A stretch of DNA of 64,000 nt. It comes from CBDEGU01 sp965238045. GTDB taxonomy: Bacteria > Acidobacteriota > Terriglobia > Bryobacterales > UBA6623. Positions 26,463-34,873 of the stretch are shown piece after piece. Location: NCBI GenBank assembly GCA_965238045.1, contig CBDEGU010000012.1:682001-746000 (forward strand), given 5' to 3'. Each line of letters starts with the position of its first letter. Position 1 is the first letter of the stretch. The notes under the pieces are model-generated. The model was not told where the DNA came from and made no database searches. It saw only the letters and a list, made by a program, of their open reading frames with translations. Made by a program: the position numbers and the translations under genes.

Positions 26463-26959
26463 TTAGCCGTCTCTCGCCGCCGATAGGGGCCGGATTAACG
26501 CGGGCGAATTGTTCCGAGCCACGTTCACCAAACGCGAGACCGAGTAGGCTTCCCTTTCGTCCGCCGGATACGGTTCGGCGTCGCGCAAGAATGCTCCCGG
26601 ATCTGTTGCGGGAGACAGCCACGTACTCTCTTCGGCCTCGCGGAGCATGACCGGCATGCGGTCGTGGATCGAAGCCACGAGCGAATTCGGCGAGCGCGTC
26701 AAGATCGTGAACGATCGCAAAACGTCCCCGTCCGGACGCCGCCACGTTTCGTACAAACCAGCCATCGCAAACAACCCGCCGTCACTCCGCCGGATCACGT
26801 GGGGAACCTTCGCTCCCCGGTCCCCCTTCCACTCGTAGAACCAGTTGGCAGGCACGAGACACCGGCGCTGCCGCAACGCGGCCCGGAAACTCGGCTTCTG
26901 GCTGGCGGTTTCCGATCGCGCGTTGATGAGCTTGTAGCCGATCTTCTCGTCATCCGCCC
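26463..26959 (-). pseudogene. SRAP (YedK/HMCES-like) protein, N-terminus missing
   Basis: Reads IGYKLINARSETASQKPSFR, ALRQRRCLVPANWFYEWKGD, SFTILTRSPNSLVASIHDRM PV and a normal C-terminus. INARSET, FYEW and IHDRMP are hallmarks of SOS-response-associated peptidases, which form a DNA-protein crosslink at abasic sites through Cys2. The first ~70 residues including Cys2 and its MCGR start are absent; the frame begins inside the 3' end of the esterase gene. It is therefore inactive. Confidence 0.85.
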
Positions 26960-27927
26960 TGCGAGTCCGCCCGGCCCGCTACGCGCACCGGCGGCCAGAC
27001 TCCGAATTGGGACCGCGCAAACTCGGCTTCCGACACAAGAATACGCTCGGCGTCGGGGATCAGCTTGGCCAGCGCCAGGAAGCCGTGGATCGTGCCCCCA
27101 ACCTGCTCGTGGACGACTTCGACGCCCGCGTCCCTTAGCCGCTTAGCGTAAGCGTTGCCTTCATCGCGCAGCGGGTCGTACTCCGCCGTGACGACGAACG
27201 CCGGCGGCAGCCCCTCGAGCGAGGGGGCAAAAAGCGGGGAAGCCAGCGGGTTCCGCTCGGCACCCGAGTCGCCCAGATAGTGGCCCCAGAAATACTCCAT
27301 GGAGCCTTTCGTCAAGAAGTAGCCCTCGGCCTTCTCCTCGATCGACGGCAGAGACAGGGTGGCGTCGATGCATGGATAGTTAAGGATCTGCAGCCTCAGC
27401 GCCGGCCCTGCTTTATCGCGGCAGCGAATGGCGGTGACGGCGGCCAGGTTGCCGCCCGCGCTGTCGCCCATCACGCCCATCCGGGCCCGATCCACGCCAA
27501 GTTCCGAGCCCCTGTCATGAACCCATCGCGTGGCCGCCAGGCAGTCATCGGTTGCGGCGGGAAATCGCGACACCGGCGCCTTCCGGTATTCGACCGCGAC
27601 GACGGCGCACCCGGAGCGATTGGCGAACGCGCGGCAGGGGCCGTCATGCGTATCGAGATTGCAAAGCACGAAGCCCCCGCCGTGGAAGTGCATCATCACC
27701 GGCAGCTCGCCCTCGGCGGGTTTGTAGAGTCTGGCTCGAATCTCGCCGCCTGGCCCGGGAATCGAAAGTTCCAAAACCATGGCGACATCCTCTTGGTCTT
27801 CGGGCTGAGTCTTGAAAATCTCGTTGAATACCGATTGAGCCTCCTGGGGAGGCAAGGCATCGAGAGCGGGAACTTCCGGCCCGGTGAGTGAGTCCAGTGC
27901 GATCTGTGATTCTGGGCTAAGTGGCAT
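26950..27927 (-). CDS. Alpha/beta hydrolase, HSL-type esterase
   Basis: 325 residues from ATG 27927 (AGGTG just before it; an in-frame GTG lies 6 bp further up). Motifs in order: MMHFHGGGFVLCNLDTHDG (oxyanion HGGG), GVMGDSAGGNLAAV (nucleophile Ser), EYDPLRDEG (Asp) and GTIHGFLALAKL (His). It is a complete hormone-sensitive-lipase-family esterase, probably cytosolic and acting on short acyl esters. The last few residues (VRVAGRADSQGG) may derive from the junction with the truncated SRAP gene. Confidence 0.9.
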   Translation of the reverse strand: MPLSPESQIALDSLTGPEVPALDALPPQEAQSVFNEIFKTQPEDQEDVAMVLELSIPGPGGEIRARLYKPAEGELPVMMHFHGGGFVLCNLDTHDGPCRAFANRSGCAVVAVEYRKAPVSRFPAATDDCLAATRWVHDRGSELGVDRARMGVMGDSAGGNLAAVTAIRCRDKAGPALRLQILNYPCIDATLSLPSIEEKAEGYFLTKGSMEYFWGHYLGDSGAERNPLASPLFAPSLEGLPPAFVVTAEYDPLRDEGNAYAKRLRDAGVEVVHEQVGGTIHGFLALAKLIPDAERILVSEAEFARSQFGVWPPVRVAGRADSQGG

Positions 27928-27933
27928 AGTCAC

Positions 27934-28020
27934 CTGATACTTTATTACCTGATACTTTATTACTTGTTACTCTCTTACTTGTCACCTATGACTCTGTTGT
28001 TCGTTACTCGTCGTCAGCCC
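27934..28020. repeat. AT-rich short direct repeats upstream of the esterase
   Basis: CCTGATACTTTATTA occurs twice in tandem, followed by looser repeats (ACTTGTTACTCTCTT, ACTTGTCACCTATGACT). The stretch is much more AT-rich than its surroundings and sits at the esterase promoter position, so repeat number could influence expression. Confidence 0.5.
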
Positions 28021-28026
28021 TTCGAG

Positions 28027-28179
28027 CCAGGATTTCCATTTTGACCCTGGTACGGCGACAGTATACACCCGCGCTGGCCCGAATACCAGGTCTTGTCGCG
28101 CTGAACCCTGCACATCACCTCCGGCGGCAGGGCCCAAGGCCCGTCCGTCCGCTCTCAGGCAGTGATTGAGCGGGCTGAA
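28027..28179 (+). repeat. Dispersed repeat R1, copy d
   Basis: Nearly full-length R1: CCAGGATTTCCATTTTGACC, GACAGTATACACCCGCGCTG, GAACCCTGCACATCACCTCC and AGTGATTGAGCGGGCTGAAC. Its right end cuts directly into the CadC-like fragment at 28190. Confidence 0.8.
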
Positions 28180-28189
28180 CGCCGCCCGA

Positions 28190-28297
28190 CCAACGTTCTT
28201 GAAGTTTGATGCGAACGCCGCTCTTAAGCAGCTCTCCGGCTTTCAGATCCATTTCGAAGAGGCCGAAACCGGCGACCTTGGGATCATCTTGTTGCAC
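28190..28297 (-). pseudogene. CadC-like winged-helix regulator, N-terminal fragment
   Basis: GTG start; DDPKVAGFGLFEMDLKAGEL then LKSGVRIKLQE matches the opening of OmpR/CadC-type winged helices found in Acidobacteria TolB fusion proteins (FGPFELDL...GELRK.G.KI.LQ.QP). After IKLQE the sequence turns into repeat R1, so about 30 codons survive. Its upstream region carries the same promoter module as the kinase fragments. Confidence 0.7.
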
Positions 28298-28314
28298 GGT
28301 GAATCGACGACAAG

Positions 28315-28343
28315 ATTGTAGCCTGGCGGATTGCTGGCGATAC
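28315..28343 (-). promoter_or_regulatory. Kinase-type promoter ahead of the CadC-like fragment
   Basis: Minus strand: -35 GTATCG, 17-bp spacer, -10 TACAAT (complement at 28315-28320), 17 bp before the GTG. Upstream is the usual GCTACGATCGGTTAGCTCAACGG-type leader (about 28346-28378). It is the only copy in minus orientation. 28380-28480 shows nothing else. Confidence 0.5.
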
Positions 28344-28480
28344 CAACGCTTCCGTTGAGCTAACCGATCGTAGCACCGCTAGGCTCCTGATCCAGAGCGG
28401 TTTTCGGCTGAGAATCCAATGGGATCTCTCGGCGGCCCGGGTGGTGGTTCGTTCATCTTGTCGATCTCCTCGGCCAAGAG

Positions 28481-30160
28481 CCCTATAAGCCAGAATTTCC
28501 GATTTGGAACTCCGACTCCAACATGTTACTCCCTCTCGTCTCCTGAAGGCAACGACTTTGCCCCGTAAGGCAGGCCACGACGGCATCGAAGGGTTCCCAT
28601 GGCCTGTTCTTGTCGTCCGGTGGGCCCGTCTTGCTGCTGCTCAGCCGATGGGCCGCACACCCGTCCGACCCTCCTTCCTCAACGCCCAGATTTCCTGCCC
28701 GCAAGGGACGGCCCTAACCACCCGGCACAGACAGCGCCCAGATCCGACGCAGCATGTCGCCGAATAGCCTGCGGTTCAGATACCCCTCGGCCAGCAACAG
28801 CCAGTAATACCGCGCGTGCTTGACCAGCCGACCGCCGGTCTTCATCAACCTGTGTTGCAAGCTCGTCAGCGACCAACTTTTGATGCGCCGCGGCAGCCCC
28901 AGCCGCCGCCATAGGTTGCCCAGATTGTAGGCCAGCACGCTCAGTTGCAGTCGCACTTCGTTGGCCCGGAAGCGATGACACGACAGCCGCGTCCAGTGCG
29001 TGGCCTGTTTGCCTTCTTTGATCCACTGCTCGGCCGTGCCGCGCTTGTTGTAGAAGCCCACCACCGAGCGGCTTGGCAAGCTCATGCTCGTCACGATGAA
29101 TCCGACCCGCGGGAACAGTTCGCCCTGGTGATGCTCGACCTGGGCCACGATCCGCCTCGCCTGTGACCAACTCTGCGCCTGATAGCGAAAACTCTTATAG
29201 CGCACCAGGGGCTTCAAGCTCGGCCTTCCCGGCGGGCGAAACAAGATCTCTTCGATTGCCAGCTCCAGGCTCTTGTTGGCCGGAATGCGGATCACGTAGT
29301 CCACTCCGCGCTCTTCCATCGCCTCATAGATCTCCGGCTTGGCGAAGGCGGCATCGGCGCGGAAGGTCACCCGTTTGCCCGCAGCCTGTTGGCGCTCGAT
29401 CTCGGGTAACAGCAACTCCTCCCAATCCTCGGCGCTGTGTACGTTGCCTGGACGCAGCTTCGCCGCCAGACAATCACCATGCTGGTTGAACAACAACAAC
29501 GGGTGATAGCAGACCGACTCGAAGTGCCCGTTGTAGGCACTGCCCTCTTGCTGGCCGTGGACTGGGCTTTCGGTCGAATCCATGTCGAGCACCACGCGGT
29601 CGGAACCGTCGGGAGCTTCGGCTTGCGCGACCAGTTCGCGGTTCACCGCCATCAACCCAATGAGGTTCTCGTCGCTGGCCAGCAGCTCAGCCTCGAAGCT
29701 CTGTAGACGCGAGGTGAGCGCCCCGCCGCGATCCCAGTTCTTCTGCGACCCGATCAAGCGAAAGGTCGGATCGGCGGATACTCGCACGGCATCGTTGAGA
29801 TCCTCGTAGCCTGCGAGGCGGCTGTAGACCGACTGCCGCAGCAGATCGGCCAGCGGGAACTTCTTGTTCGAGCCTTGACGCGAATCCGTCAGATGTTCGT
29901 CGATCAACTTGCCAAGCCCGAGTCGTTCGTCCAACTCGCGGACCAGGATCAGCCCGCCGTCGGAAGTGACACGTGATCCTCGGAAATCGACTTTCAATAA
30001 ACCGTTGAAGCTTAGCTGGAACGGCTTGTTTTCTTTTTCACCCATGGGGTGTTGATCTCCTTAGCGCCTTGAGTGCTTTCCAACCCTCATCAATAAAGGC
30101 GTCGAAGGTGCTCGAAAGGTTAGCGAAAGAAACGTGAAAATGGAAATCCGGGATAAGGGG
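28481..30160 (-). mobile_element. IS1380-family element
   Basis: About 1.68 kb. Probable imperfect inverted ends: CCCTATAAGCCAGAATTTCC at 28481-28500 and, on the other strand, CCCTTATCCCGGATTTCC ending at about 30160. No target duplication was clear. The segment between the left end and the transposase stop (28501-28713) is non-coding. A 36-bp piece of the same transposase 3' end recurs at 59117. Confidence 0.7.
28714..30045 (-). CDS. IS1380-family transposase
   Basis: 443 residues, usual family length. Motifs: FNGLLKVDFRGSRVTSDGGL, AGYEDLNDAVRVSADPTFRL, DRVVLDMDSTESPVHGQQEG (catalytic Asp), VTFRADAAFAKPEIYEAMEE (second Asp) and GFYNKRGTAEQWIKEGKQAT (Glu box). The frame is intact. GGAG lies before the ATG. 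Confidence 0.92.
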   Translation of the reverse strand: MGEKENKPFQLSFNGLLKVDFRGSRVTSDGGLILVRELDERLGLGKLIDEHLTDSRQGSNKKFPLADLLRQSVYSRLAGYEDLNDAVRVSADPTFRLIGSQKNWDRGGALTSRLQSFEAELLASDENLIGLMAVNRELVAQAEAPDGSDRVVLDMDSTESPVHGQQEGSAYNGHFESVCYHPLLLFNQHGDCLAAKLRPGNVHSAEDWEELLLPEIERQQAAGKRVTFRADAAFAKPEIYEAMEERGVDYVIRIPANKSLELAIEEILFRPPGRPSLKPLVRYKSFRYQAQSWSQARRIVAQVEHHQGELFPRVGFIVTSMSLPSRSVVGFYNKRGTAEQWIKEGKQATHWTRLSCHRFRANEVRLQLSVLAYNLGNLWRRLGLPRRIKSWSLTSLQHRLMKTGGRLVKHARYYWLLLAEGYLNRRLFGDMLRRIWALSVPGG

Positions 30161-30270
30161 TCGTTCGCTGATTCGTCAGTTTCTGCGCGCTGGAGCGGCG
30201 ATCGAGAACGCGGCTCCCGAGGGTGAGACAAGCAAGCTTTTACTCGACGCCCAGGTCGCGCTAGAAGAGT

Positions 30271-30444
30271 ATGAGCGGGGAATTTCTCCTCGGACTGTTC
30301 GAACTCGGCGCGACAAGAGACTGGCGCGAGGTGATCCGCGAGAAAACCGGCGAAGAGGTCAGCACGCGGGCGATGCTCGAGTATTTCGGCCCGCTGATGG
30401 AATATCTCAAGAAAGAAAACGCCGGGCGGGACACGTCATGGTGA
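30271..30444 (+). pseudogene. M2-family (ACE-like) peptidase, C-terminal fragment
   Basis: 57 codons: GEFLLGLFELGATRDWREVI, then REKTGEEVSTRAMLEYFGPL and MEYLKKENAG. This is the extreme C-terminus of bacterial peptidyl-dipeptidase A homologs. The zinc-binding HEXXH portion is absent, and upstream DNA (30161-30270, directly after IS1380) is out of frame. A remnant, probably left after IS1380-linked deletion. Confidence 0.7.
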
Positions 30445-30463
30445 GTCCTCCTCGGCGGACCGC

Positions 30464-30814
30464 CTATTTTGGTTTGACCGCATCAAGCCGCTGGTAACGA
30501 ACGTGCATGAAAGAGATGCCGACGCGATAGCGGTTCGCGGCGACTCGGTGAGAGTGAACCACCCTGCCCAGTCCGTCGACGAGCACCGAGTATTCCTCGC
30601 CCTGCAGATTCGCGTCCACATCGACTTCTTCCGCTGGTGTGAGGGCGTGCGGAAGCTCGATGCCGAGTCCGCCGTAGCTGAAGTCCCACAGCGTTGCCGG
30701 GAGGTCCTCCTGCCGCCCGAGGCCGCTGAGCCGGCGAAGGGTCACCTGCTGCGGGCCGACCTTCCTGGTTCGGACGCGACGGCGCTTTTCGGGCAACTCG
30801 TTTTGCCGGCTCAT
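30464..30814 (-). CDS. PilZ-domain protein
   Basis: 116 residues. The Arg-rich start (RRRVRTRKV) and DFSYGGLGIEL correspond to the RxxxR and (D/N)xSxxG motifs that bind cyclic di-GMP; the remainder is the beta-barrel (VLVDGLGRVVHSHRVAANRY). Stand-alone PilZ proteins usually relay c-di-GMP to motility or envelope targets. No operon partner is apparent; 30815-30975 has no gene. A second PilZ protein is at 42430. Confidence 0.75.
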   Translation of the reverse strand: MSRQNELPEKRRRVRTRKVGPQQVTLRRLSGLGRQEDLPATLWDFSYGGLGIELPHALTPAEEVDVDANLQGEEYSVLVDGLGRVVHSHRVAANRYRVGISFMHVRYQRLDAVKPK

Positions 30815-30975
30815 CTTTCTTTTGGAGCTTTCGGCGATCGCCGTGACTGCTTTTCTTGCCGCGTGCTGCCGGCCTCGGGTGGAGAGCCATGCGGACCAGC
30901 GTGCGTAAGTCTCACGCCCCGCGAGAACGGCGGTCGTTCCGCGATCCGGTCACGGCCTTCCTCGCCGGAATCAAA

Positions 30976-31135
30976 CCAGGATTTCCAATTTGGCCCTGGC
31001 ACGGTCACAGTATACACTCGCGCTGCCCCGAATGCCACGTTTTTCCCACGCTGAGTCCTGCACATCAACTCCGCCGGTGGGTGCCAGGGCCCGTCCATCG
31101 ACTCACGGACGTTGATTCAGCGACCTGAACGACGC
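30976..31135 (+). repeat. Dispersed repeat R1, copy e
   Basis: CCAGGATTTCCAATTTGGCC, TCACAGTATACACTCGCGCTG (within R1 core), GAGTCCTGCACATCAACTCC and a GACGTTGATTCAGCGACCTG end. It sits between the PilZ gene and the kinase-leader repeat at 31.2 kb. Confidence 0.8.
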
Positions 31136-31194
31136 TTCGGCCGACACTGCTCCCTGCGCGAGTTCCGCGACTGAGCGGACCAATAAGTCCGCAG

Positions 31195-31357
31195 AAACCG
31201 TCCCTATATCGCTCGTCTGCGGATACCTGTCGCGAAATCGCCTTCGCACCAACAATCCGCTGACTGAGGCCCTCACACGGCCGTCGCAGGGATCGAAACC
31301 AGGTCAGATCAAGGACCTGGCGGTGCTACGATTGGAAAGCTCAACGGAACGGTTGTT
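31195..31357 (+). repeat. Kinase intergenic/leader repeat, interrupted by IS91 copy 2
   Basis: Contains TCGCGAAATCGCCTTCGCAC, CAACAATCCGCTGACTGAGG, CACACGGCCGTCGCAGGGAT and GGTGCTACGATTGGAAAGCT, ending AACGGAACGGTTGTT. The same order occurs at 42.1-42.3 and 42.9-43.1 kb. In those copies GTTGTT continues directly into the -35 box; here the IS91-like element intervenes and the promoter resumes at 33888. Confidence 0.75.
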
Positions 31358-31464
31358 GGACGAAGCCGCTGGCGCGGCAGAGGTGAAGGGGAGGCCGGCG
31401 AGTGGGGAAGGATTGAAACTTTGTTGAGGTAGAGGAATAATGAGCGACCGAGAGGAGGTCGTTC

Positions 31465-32340
31465 ATGACCAAGCTACGCCAGAAGATGATCCAAGACCTG
31501 CGGCTGCGCAGCTATTCGCCGCAGACGATTCGGAGTTATACCAAGGCCGTCGAGGATCTCGCCCGCTACTTCGGCAAGTCGCCGGAGCAACTGGGCCCGA
31601 AGCAGATTCGCGAGTATCAGCTTGACTTGATCGAGCGGCGTAAGCTGGCCGGTGCGACGTTCGGGGTGCGCACGGCGGGGCTGAAGTTCTTCTACAGCCA
31701 GACACTCGAGCGACCCTGGGTTGTCGAACGCATCGCACGGCCCAAGGTCCGGCGTCGCCTACCGGTCGTGCTGAGCCGTGAAGAAGTGACGGCGCTGTTG
31801 GACGCCGCGGTGAACCTGAAGCATCGCGCGATCCTCGCGACGCTCTACGGAGCCGGGTTGCGTCTCGACGAAGTGTTGCAACTCGAAGCGGGGGACATTG
31901 ACTCGCAGCGGATGGTGATCCTGGTGCGCCGCGGCAAAGGAGAGAAGCCACGCCAGGTGATGTTGTCTCCCAAGCTACTGGAGTTGCTGCGTCTGTACTG
32001 GCGCTGGGCGAAGCCGAACGAGTTGCTGTTTCCCGGCCGTATCCACGGCGCCCAGCTGCGGCCCTCGGGGGTACGGCAGATCTGCCAAAAGCTTGGTCGC
32101 CAGGCAGGCATCCGCAAACCGGTGAGCCCGCACGTGCTGCGGCATTCCTTTGCCACGCACTTGCTGGAAGCGGGGACGGATCTGCGCACCATCCAGGTCT
32201 TGCTGGGGCACGTCAGTCTCAAGACGACGGCGCGCTATCTGCATGTCTCGGAATTGCGCCTGCGCACGACGCAGAGCCCACTCGAAGCACTCGAGATTCG
32301 CGAAGCGCTCACCGACGACGGGGACCGGCGCCGGCGATGA
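31465..32340 (+). CDS. Tyrosine recombinase of IS91-like element, copy 2
   Basis: 291 residues, protein-identical to the copy at 13837-14712; the two nucleotide differences are synonymous Arg and Asn codons. The R-K-H-R-H-Y catalytic set is intact. It overlaps the transposase start by 4 bp. Confidence 0.92.
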   Translation: MTKLRQKMIQDLRLRSYSPQTIRSYTKAVEDLARYFGKSPEQLGPKQIREYQLDLIERRKLAGATFGVRTAGLKFFYSQTLERPWVVERIARPKVRRRLPVVLSREEVTALLDAAVNLKHRAILATLYGAGLRLDEVLQLEAGDIDSQRMVILVRRGKGEKPRQVMLSPKLLELLRLYWRWAKPNELLFPGRIHGAQLRPSGVRQICQKLGRQAGIRKPVSPHVLRHSFATHLLEAGTDLRTIQVLLGHVSLKTTARYLHVSELRLRTTQSPLEALEIREALTDDGDRRRR

Positions 32341-33542
32341 GCCGGCATCGGCTGGAAGTGGCCGATGTCATTCGCCAACACGAAGGGGAGTTGCTCGAGC
32401 GCTGGGGACACCGCCTCTCCGCTCGTCAACGCAAGGCCCTTCGCGACATCGGTTCGTGTCGCAGCGCCGCCCAGGGCGCTCACATCGAACAGTGCGATTC
32501 TTGCTCGCAGGAACGGATCGCGTACAACTCGTGCTCGAACCGGCACTGTCCGAAGTGCCAGTCGGCGGCGCGTGACCGCTGGCTGGGGGCACGGGCGCAG
32601 GAACTACTTCCGGTGCACTACTGCCATGTTGTGTTCACCGTGCCAGGGGCCCTGGCAATGTTGGCCCTCCAGAATCAGCGACTCTTCTACCGTCTGCTGT
32701 TCGAGGCGGCCTCTCAAAGCTTGCAACAACTCGCTCGCGACCCCAAGCGTTTGGGCGCCCAGATCGGCTTCTTCGCCGTATTGCATACCTGGAACCAGAT
32801 ACTGCTGCCTCATCCGCACCTGCACTGCGTCGTACCGGCGGGAGGAATGGCGCTCGACGGCAGCCGATGGATCCGCTGCCGCAAGAAGTTTTTCCTGCCC
32901 GTACGGCCTCTGAGCCGCTTGTTTCGCGGCAAGCTCTTAGACGGTTTGCGGCGGGCGTTCGAACACGGCGAGCTGGAACTCGACCGGCAGCTGGCCCCGC
33001 TGACGAAGCCCGAACGTTTTCACTCTTGGCTGCGAGAACTGAGAACAACCGAGTGGGTGGTCTACCTCAAGCCGCCCATGGCCGGACCCGAACAAGTGCT
33101 CAAGTATCTGGCTCGTTATACCCATCGCGTCGCCATCTCCAACGGTCGCTTGCGGTCTCTCCACGACGGCCGCCTGCGCTTGCGTTTTCGCAACGCGAAG
33201 AACAACCACCGTATCGAGACGATGACGCTCGACGCGGTCGAGTTCCTGCGGCGCTTTCTGCTGCACGTGCTGCCGAGGGGTTTTGTCAAGATCCGCTACT
33301 ACGGTTTCTTGGCTCATCGCAGACGCGCGGCGGGCTTGGCCCGCTGCCGGGAACTCCTCCAGGCGTCCGCGACGAGGGAAGTTTCCCCTGCCTTGTTGAG
33401 CAAGGAGCAACGGCGAGCCGTGGAGCGCCGCTGCCCGCTGTGCGGCGAGGGAAGGCTGCGCGTGGTCGCATGGCTTTCGGCGCTGGAACTGGCGCTACGC
33501 GCCGGGGACATGGCCCTGCCCGAGGCTATCGACTCCTCATGA
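32337..33542 (+). CDS. IS91-family transposase, copy 2
   Basis: 401 residues, identical in protein sequence to the copy at 14709-15914, with the HPHLH (HUH) motif, the Cys-rich N-terminus and the C-terminal CPLCG. 33543-33884 is the element's non-coding right end. Confidence 0.92.
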   Translation: MSRHRLEVADVIRQHEGELLERWGHRLSARQRKALRDIGSCRSAAQGAHIEQCDSCSQERIAYNSCSNRHCPKCQSAARDRWLGARAQELLPVHYCHVVFTVPGALAMLALQNQRLFYRLLFEAASQSLQQLARDPKRLGAQIGFFAVLHTWNQILLPHPHLHCVVPAGGMALDGSRWIRCRKKFFLPVRPLSRLFRGKLLDGLRRAFEHGELELDRQLAPLTKPERFHSWLRELRTTEWVVYLKPPMAGPEQVLKYLARYTHRVAISNGRLRSLHDGRLRLRFRNAKNNHRIETMTLDAVEFLRRFLLHVLPRGFVKIRYYGFLAHRRRAAGLARCRELLQASATREVSPALLSKEQRRAVERRCPLCGEGRLRVVAWLSALELALRAGDMALPEAIDSS

Positions 33543-33887
33543 CCCCTCACCGTCTCTTCGCCAACGCAACGCTGCGACGCGCCGTCGCCAGGGGGTGCTT
33601 CGCACTCCTGCGCCTGGGTCTTTCCGCGGAGCTGATTCGCCCGCCTGCGAGGACTTCGCGGCTTCCATACATCAAAGCAATCCGGGCGATCCAAGCCACG
33701 TTCTACTCCCGAAAGGTCCTACTCCTCCTGCCCAACGACCAAGCCAATCCCTACAATCCACATAGCCATAGCCGATCCTGAGCCCGGCATCCTCCAACAA
33801 CCCCTATCGACAATGCGGCGGCCCACGCTGCCACTGCCTCTCTCCACCGCCCTTCGCCCGCCGCACGGTCGATACGGTCCTAAGGTG

Positions 33888-33918
33888 TTACCAACAGGTA
33901 TCCGCGAAGAGGTAGAAT
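33888..33918 (+). promoter_or_regulatory. Kinase-type promoter ahead of the SDR gene
   Basis: -35 TTACCA (33888-33893), 19-bp spacer, -10 TAGAAT (33913-33918). Sequence around it (ACAGGTATCC, GAAGAGG) matches the promoters of the kinase fragments, but the following gene is an SDR with its own AAAGGAG site, so the promoter alone was joined to it. The IS91 right end is 3 bp upstream. Confidence 0.55.
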
Positions 33919-33961
33919 CGAACCGACGAGATCGGCTCTACGAGACAGAAAGGAGAACAAC

Positions 33962-34699
33962 ATGTCAGCTAATGACAAAACCGTTTTGATCACTGGCGGA
34001 TCGAGCGGTATCGGCTACGACGTTGCCCGGGGCTTCCTCCAGAAGGGGGCCAACGTGCTGTTGAACGGCCGTAACCCGGAGAAGCTCTCGAAGGCGGCGG
34101 AAAGCCTCGGGCATCCGGCTCGCGTTGCTGTCGTCCCTGGCGACATCGGCGACCGCGCGACGGGGGAGTCCATGGTACGGGTTGCGCTCGAGCGCTTCGG
34201 TAGTGTCGACGTTTTGGTCAATAACGCCGGCACCTTCAACCTCAAGCCGTTCCTCGAAGTGACTGAGGAAGAGTTGGACGGCTACATCAACGGTAACCTA
34301 AAGGGCACTTACTTCACGACGCAGGCCGTCGTACGCCAGATGAGAGAGCAAGGCGGGGGTGCCATCGTGAACATCGGCACCGTGCTGGTCGACCACGCCA
34401 AGTCGGGAGTGCCTGCCTCGGCTCCTCTCGTCACGAAGGGCGGCGTCCATGCCCTGACAACGAGCTTGGCGGCGGAGCTGGCAGCCGACAACATCCGCGT
34501 CAACCTCGTGGCCCCCGGCGTCGTTCGCACTCCAATCTATGGTGACGCAGACGTCGATGCTTTCGGTGGCATGGCGCTTCTAAGCCGCGTCGGCGAAGTC
34601 GAGGAGATTACTGACGCCGTCATTCACCTGGCCTTAGCCAGCTTCACCACCGGAATCATCATGCCGGTCGACGGCGGGTACCTCGCGGGCCAGCCATAA
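33962..34699 (+). CDS. Short-chain dehydrogenase/reductase without the canonical Tyr
   Basis: 245 residues. Rossmann signature TGGSSGIGYDVARGF (TGxxxGIG), NNAG at about residue 91, and a PGVVRTPIY loop after the active site. In the catalytic segment the usual YxxxK reads PLVTK (ASAPLVTKGGVHAL), so Lys is kept but Tyr is replaced by Pro. Subfamilies with this change exist; the reaction is uncertain and may not be redox. GAAAGGAG precedes the ATG. The promoter is of the kinase type. Confidence 0.88.
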   Translation: MSANDKTVLITGGSSGIGYDVARGFLQKGANVLLNGRNPEKLSKAAESLGHPARVAVVPGDIGDRATGESMVRVALERFGSVDVLVNNAGTFNLKPFLEVTEEELDGYINGNLKGTYFTTQAVVRQMREQGGGAIVNIGTVLVDHAKSGVPASAPLVTKGGVHALTTSLAAELAADNIRVNLVAPGVVRTPIYGDADVDAFGGMALLSRVGEVEEITDAVIHLALASFTTGIIMPVDGGYLAGQP

Positions 34700-34821
34700 C
34701 GGGAAGCGGCAGCCGGCGTGACGCCGCCTGAGGCGCTGAGAAGCTCGTCGGCGGGCACGCAAACGGGCTTTGGATCAGCGCCATGGCGGTGGTACGATCG
34801 GATAGCTCAACGGAACGGTTG

Positions 34822-34851
34822 TTACCACCAGGTATCCTGCTGCGGTACAAT
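34822..34851 (+). promoter_or_regulatory. Kinase-type promoter ahead of the TIM-barrel fusion gene
   Basis: -35 TTACCA (34822-34827), 18-bp spacer CCAGGTATCCTGCTGCGG, -10 TACAAT (34846-34851); 22 bp to ATG 34874. The upstream part GGTACGATCGGATAGCTCAA is the shared leader. Confidence 0.6.
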
Positions 34852-34873
34852 TCCGTCAGGCACGGTTGGGGCT

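Larger units (their letters stand above)
31358..33884 (+). mobile_element. IS91-like element with integrase, copy 2
   Basis: Second copy of the element at 13730-16250, differing by two silent changes and a 6-bp CATAGC expansion near 33770. The right and left flanks differ from those of copy 1 except for the shared GAACGGTTGTT and the promoter, which argues for two separate insertions at equivalent sites rather than one segmental duplication. Confidence 0.9.

Noticed and set aside
30174..30480. Plus-strand frame LIRQFLRAGAAIENAAPEGE upstream of the M2 tail as a separate gene
   Set aside because: It shifts into a different frame of the M2 fragment and becomes Arg-rich nonsense; no start or domain.
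10385..31020. R1 hairpin segment as a sigma54 promoter (CTGGCACGG...)
   Set aside because: It has a -24-like TGGCACG, but the -12 position reads CAGTA rather than TTGC in all copies.
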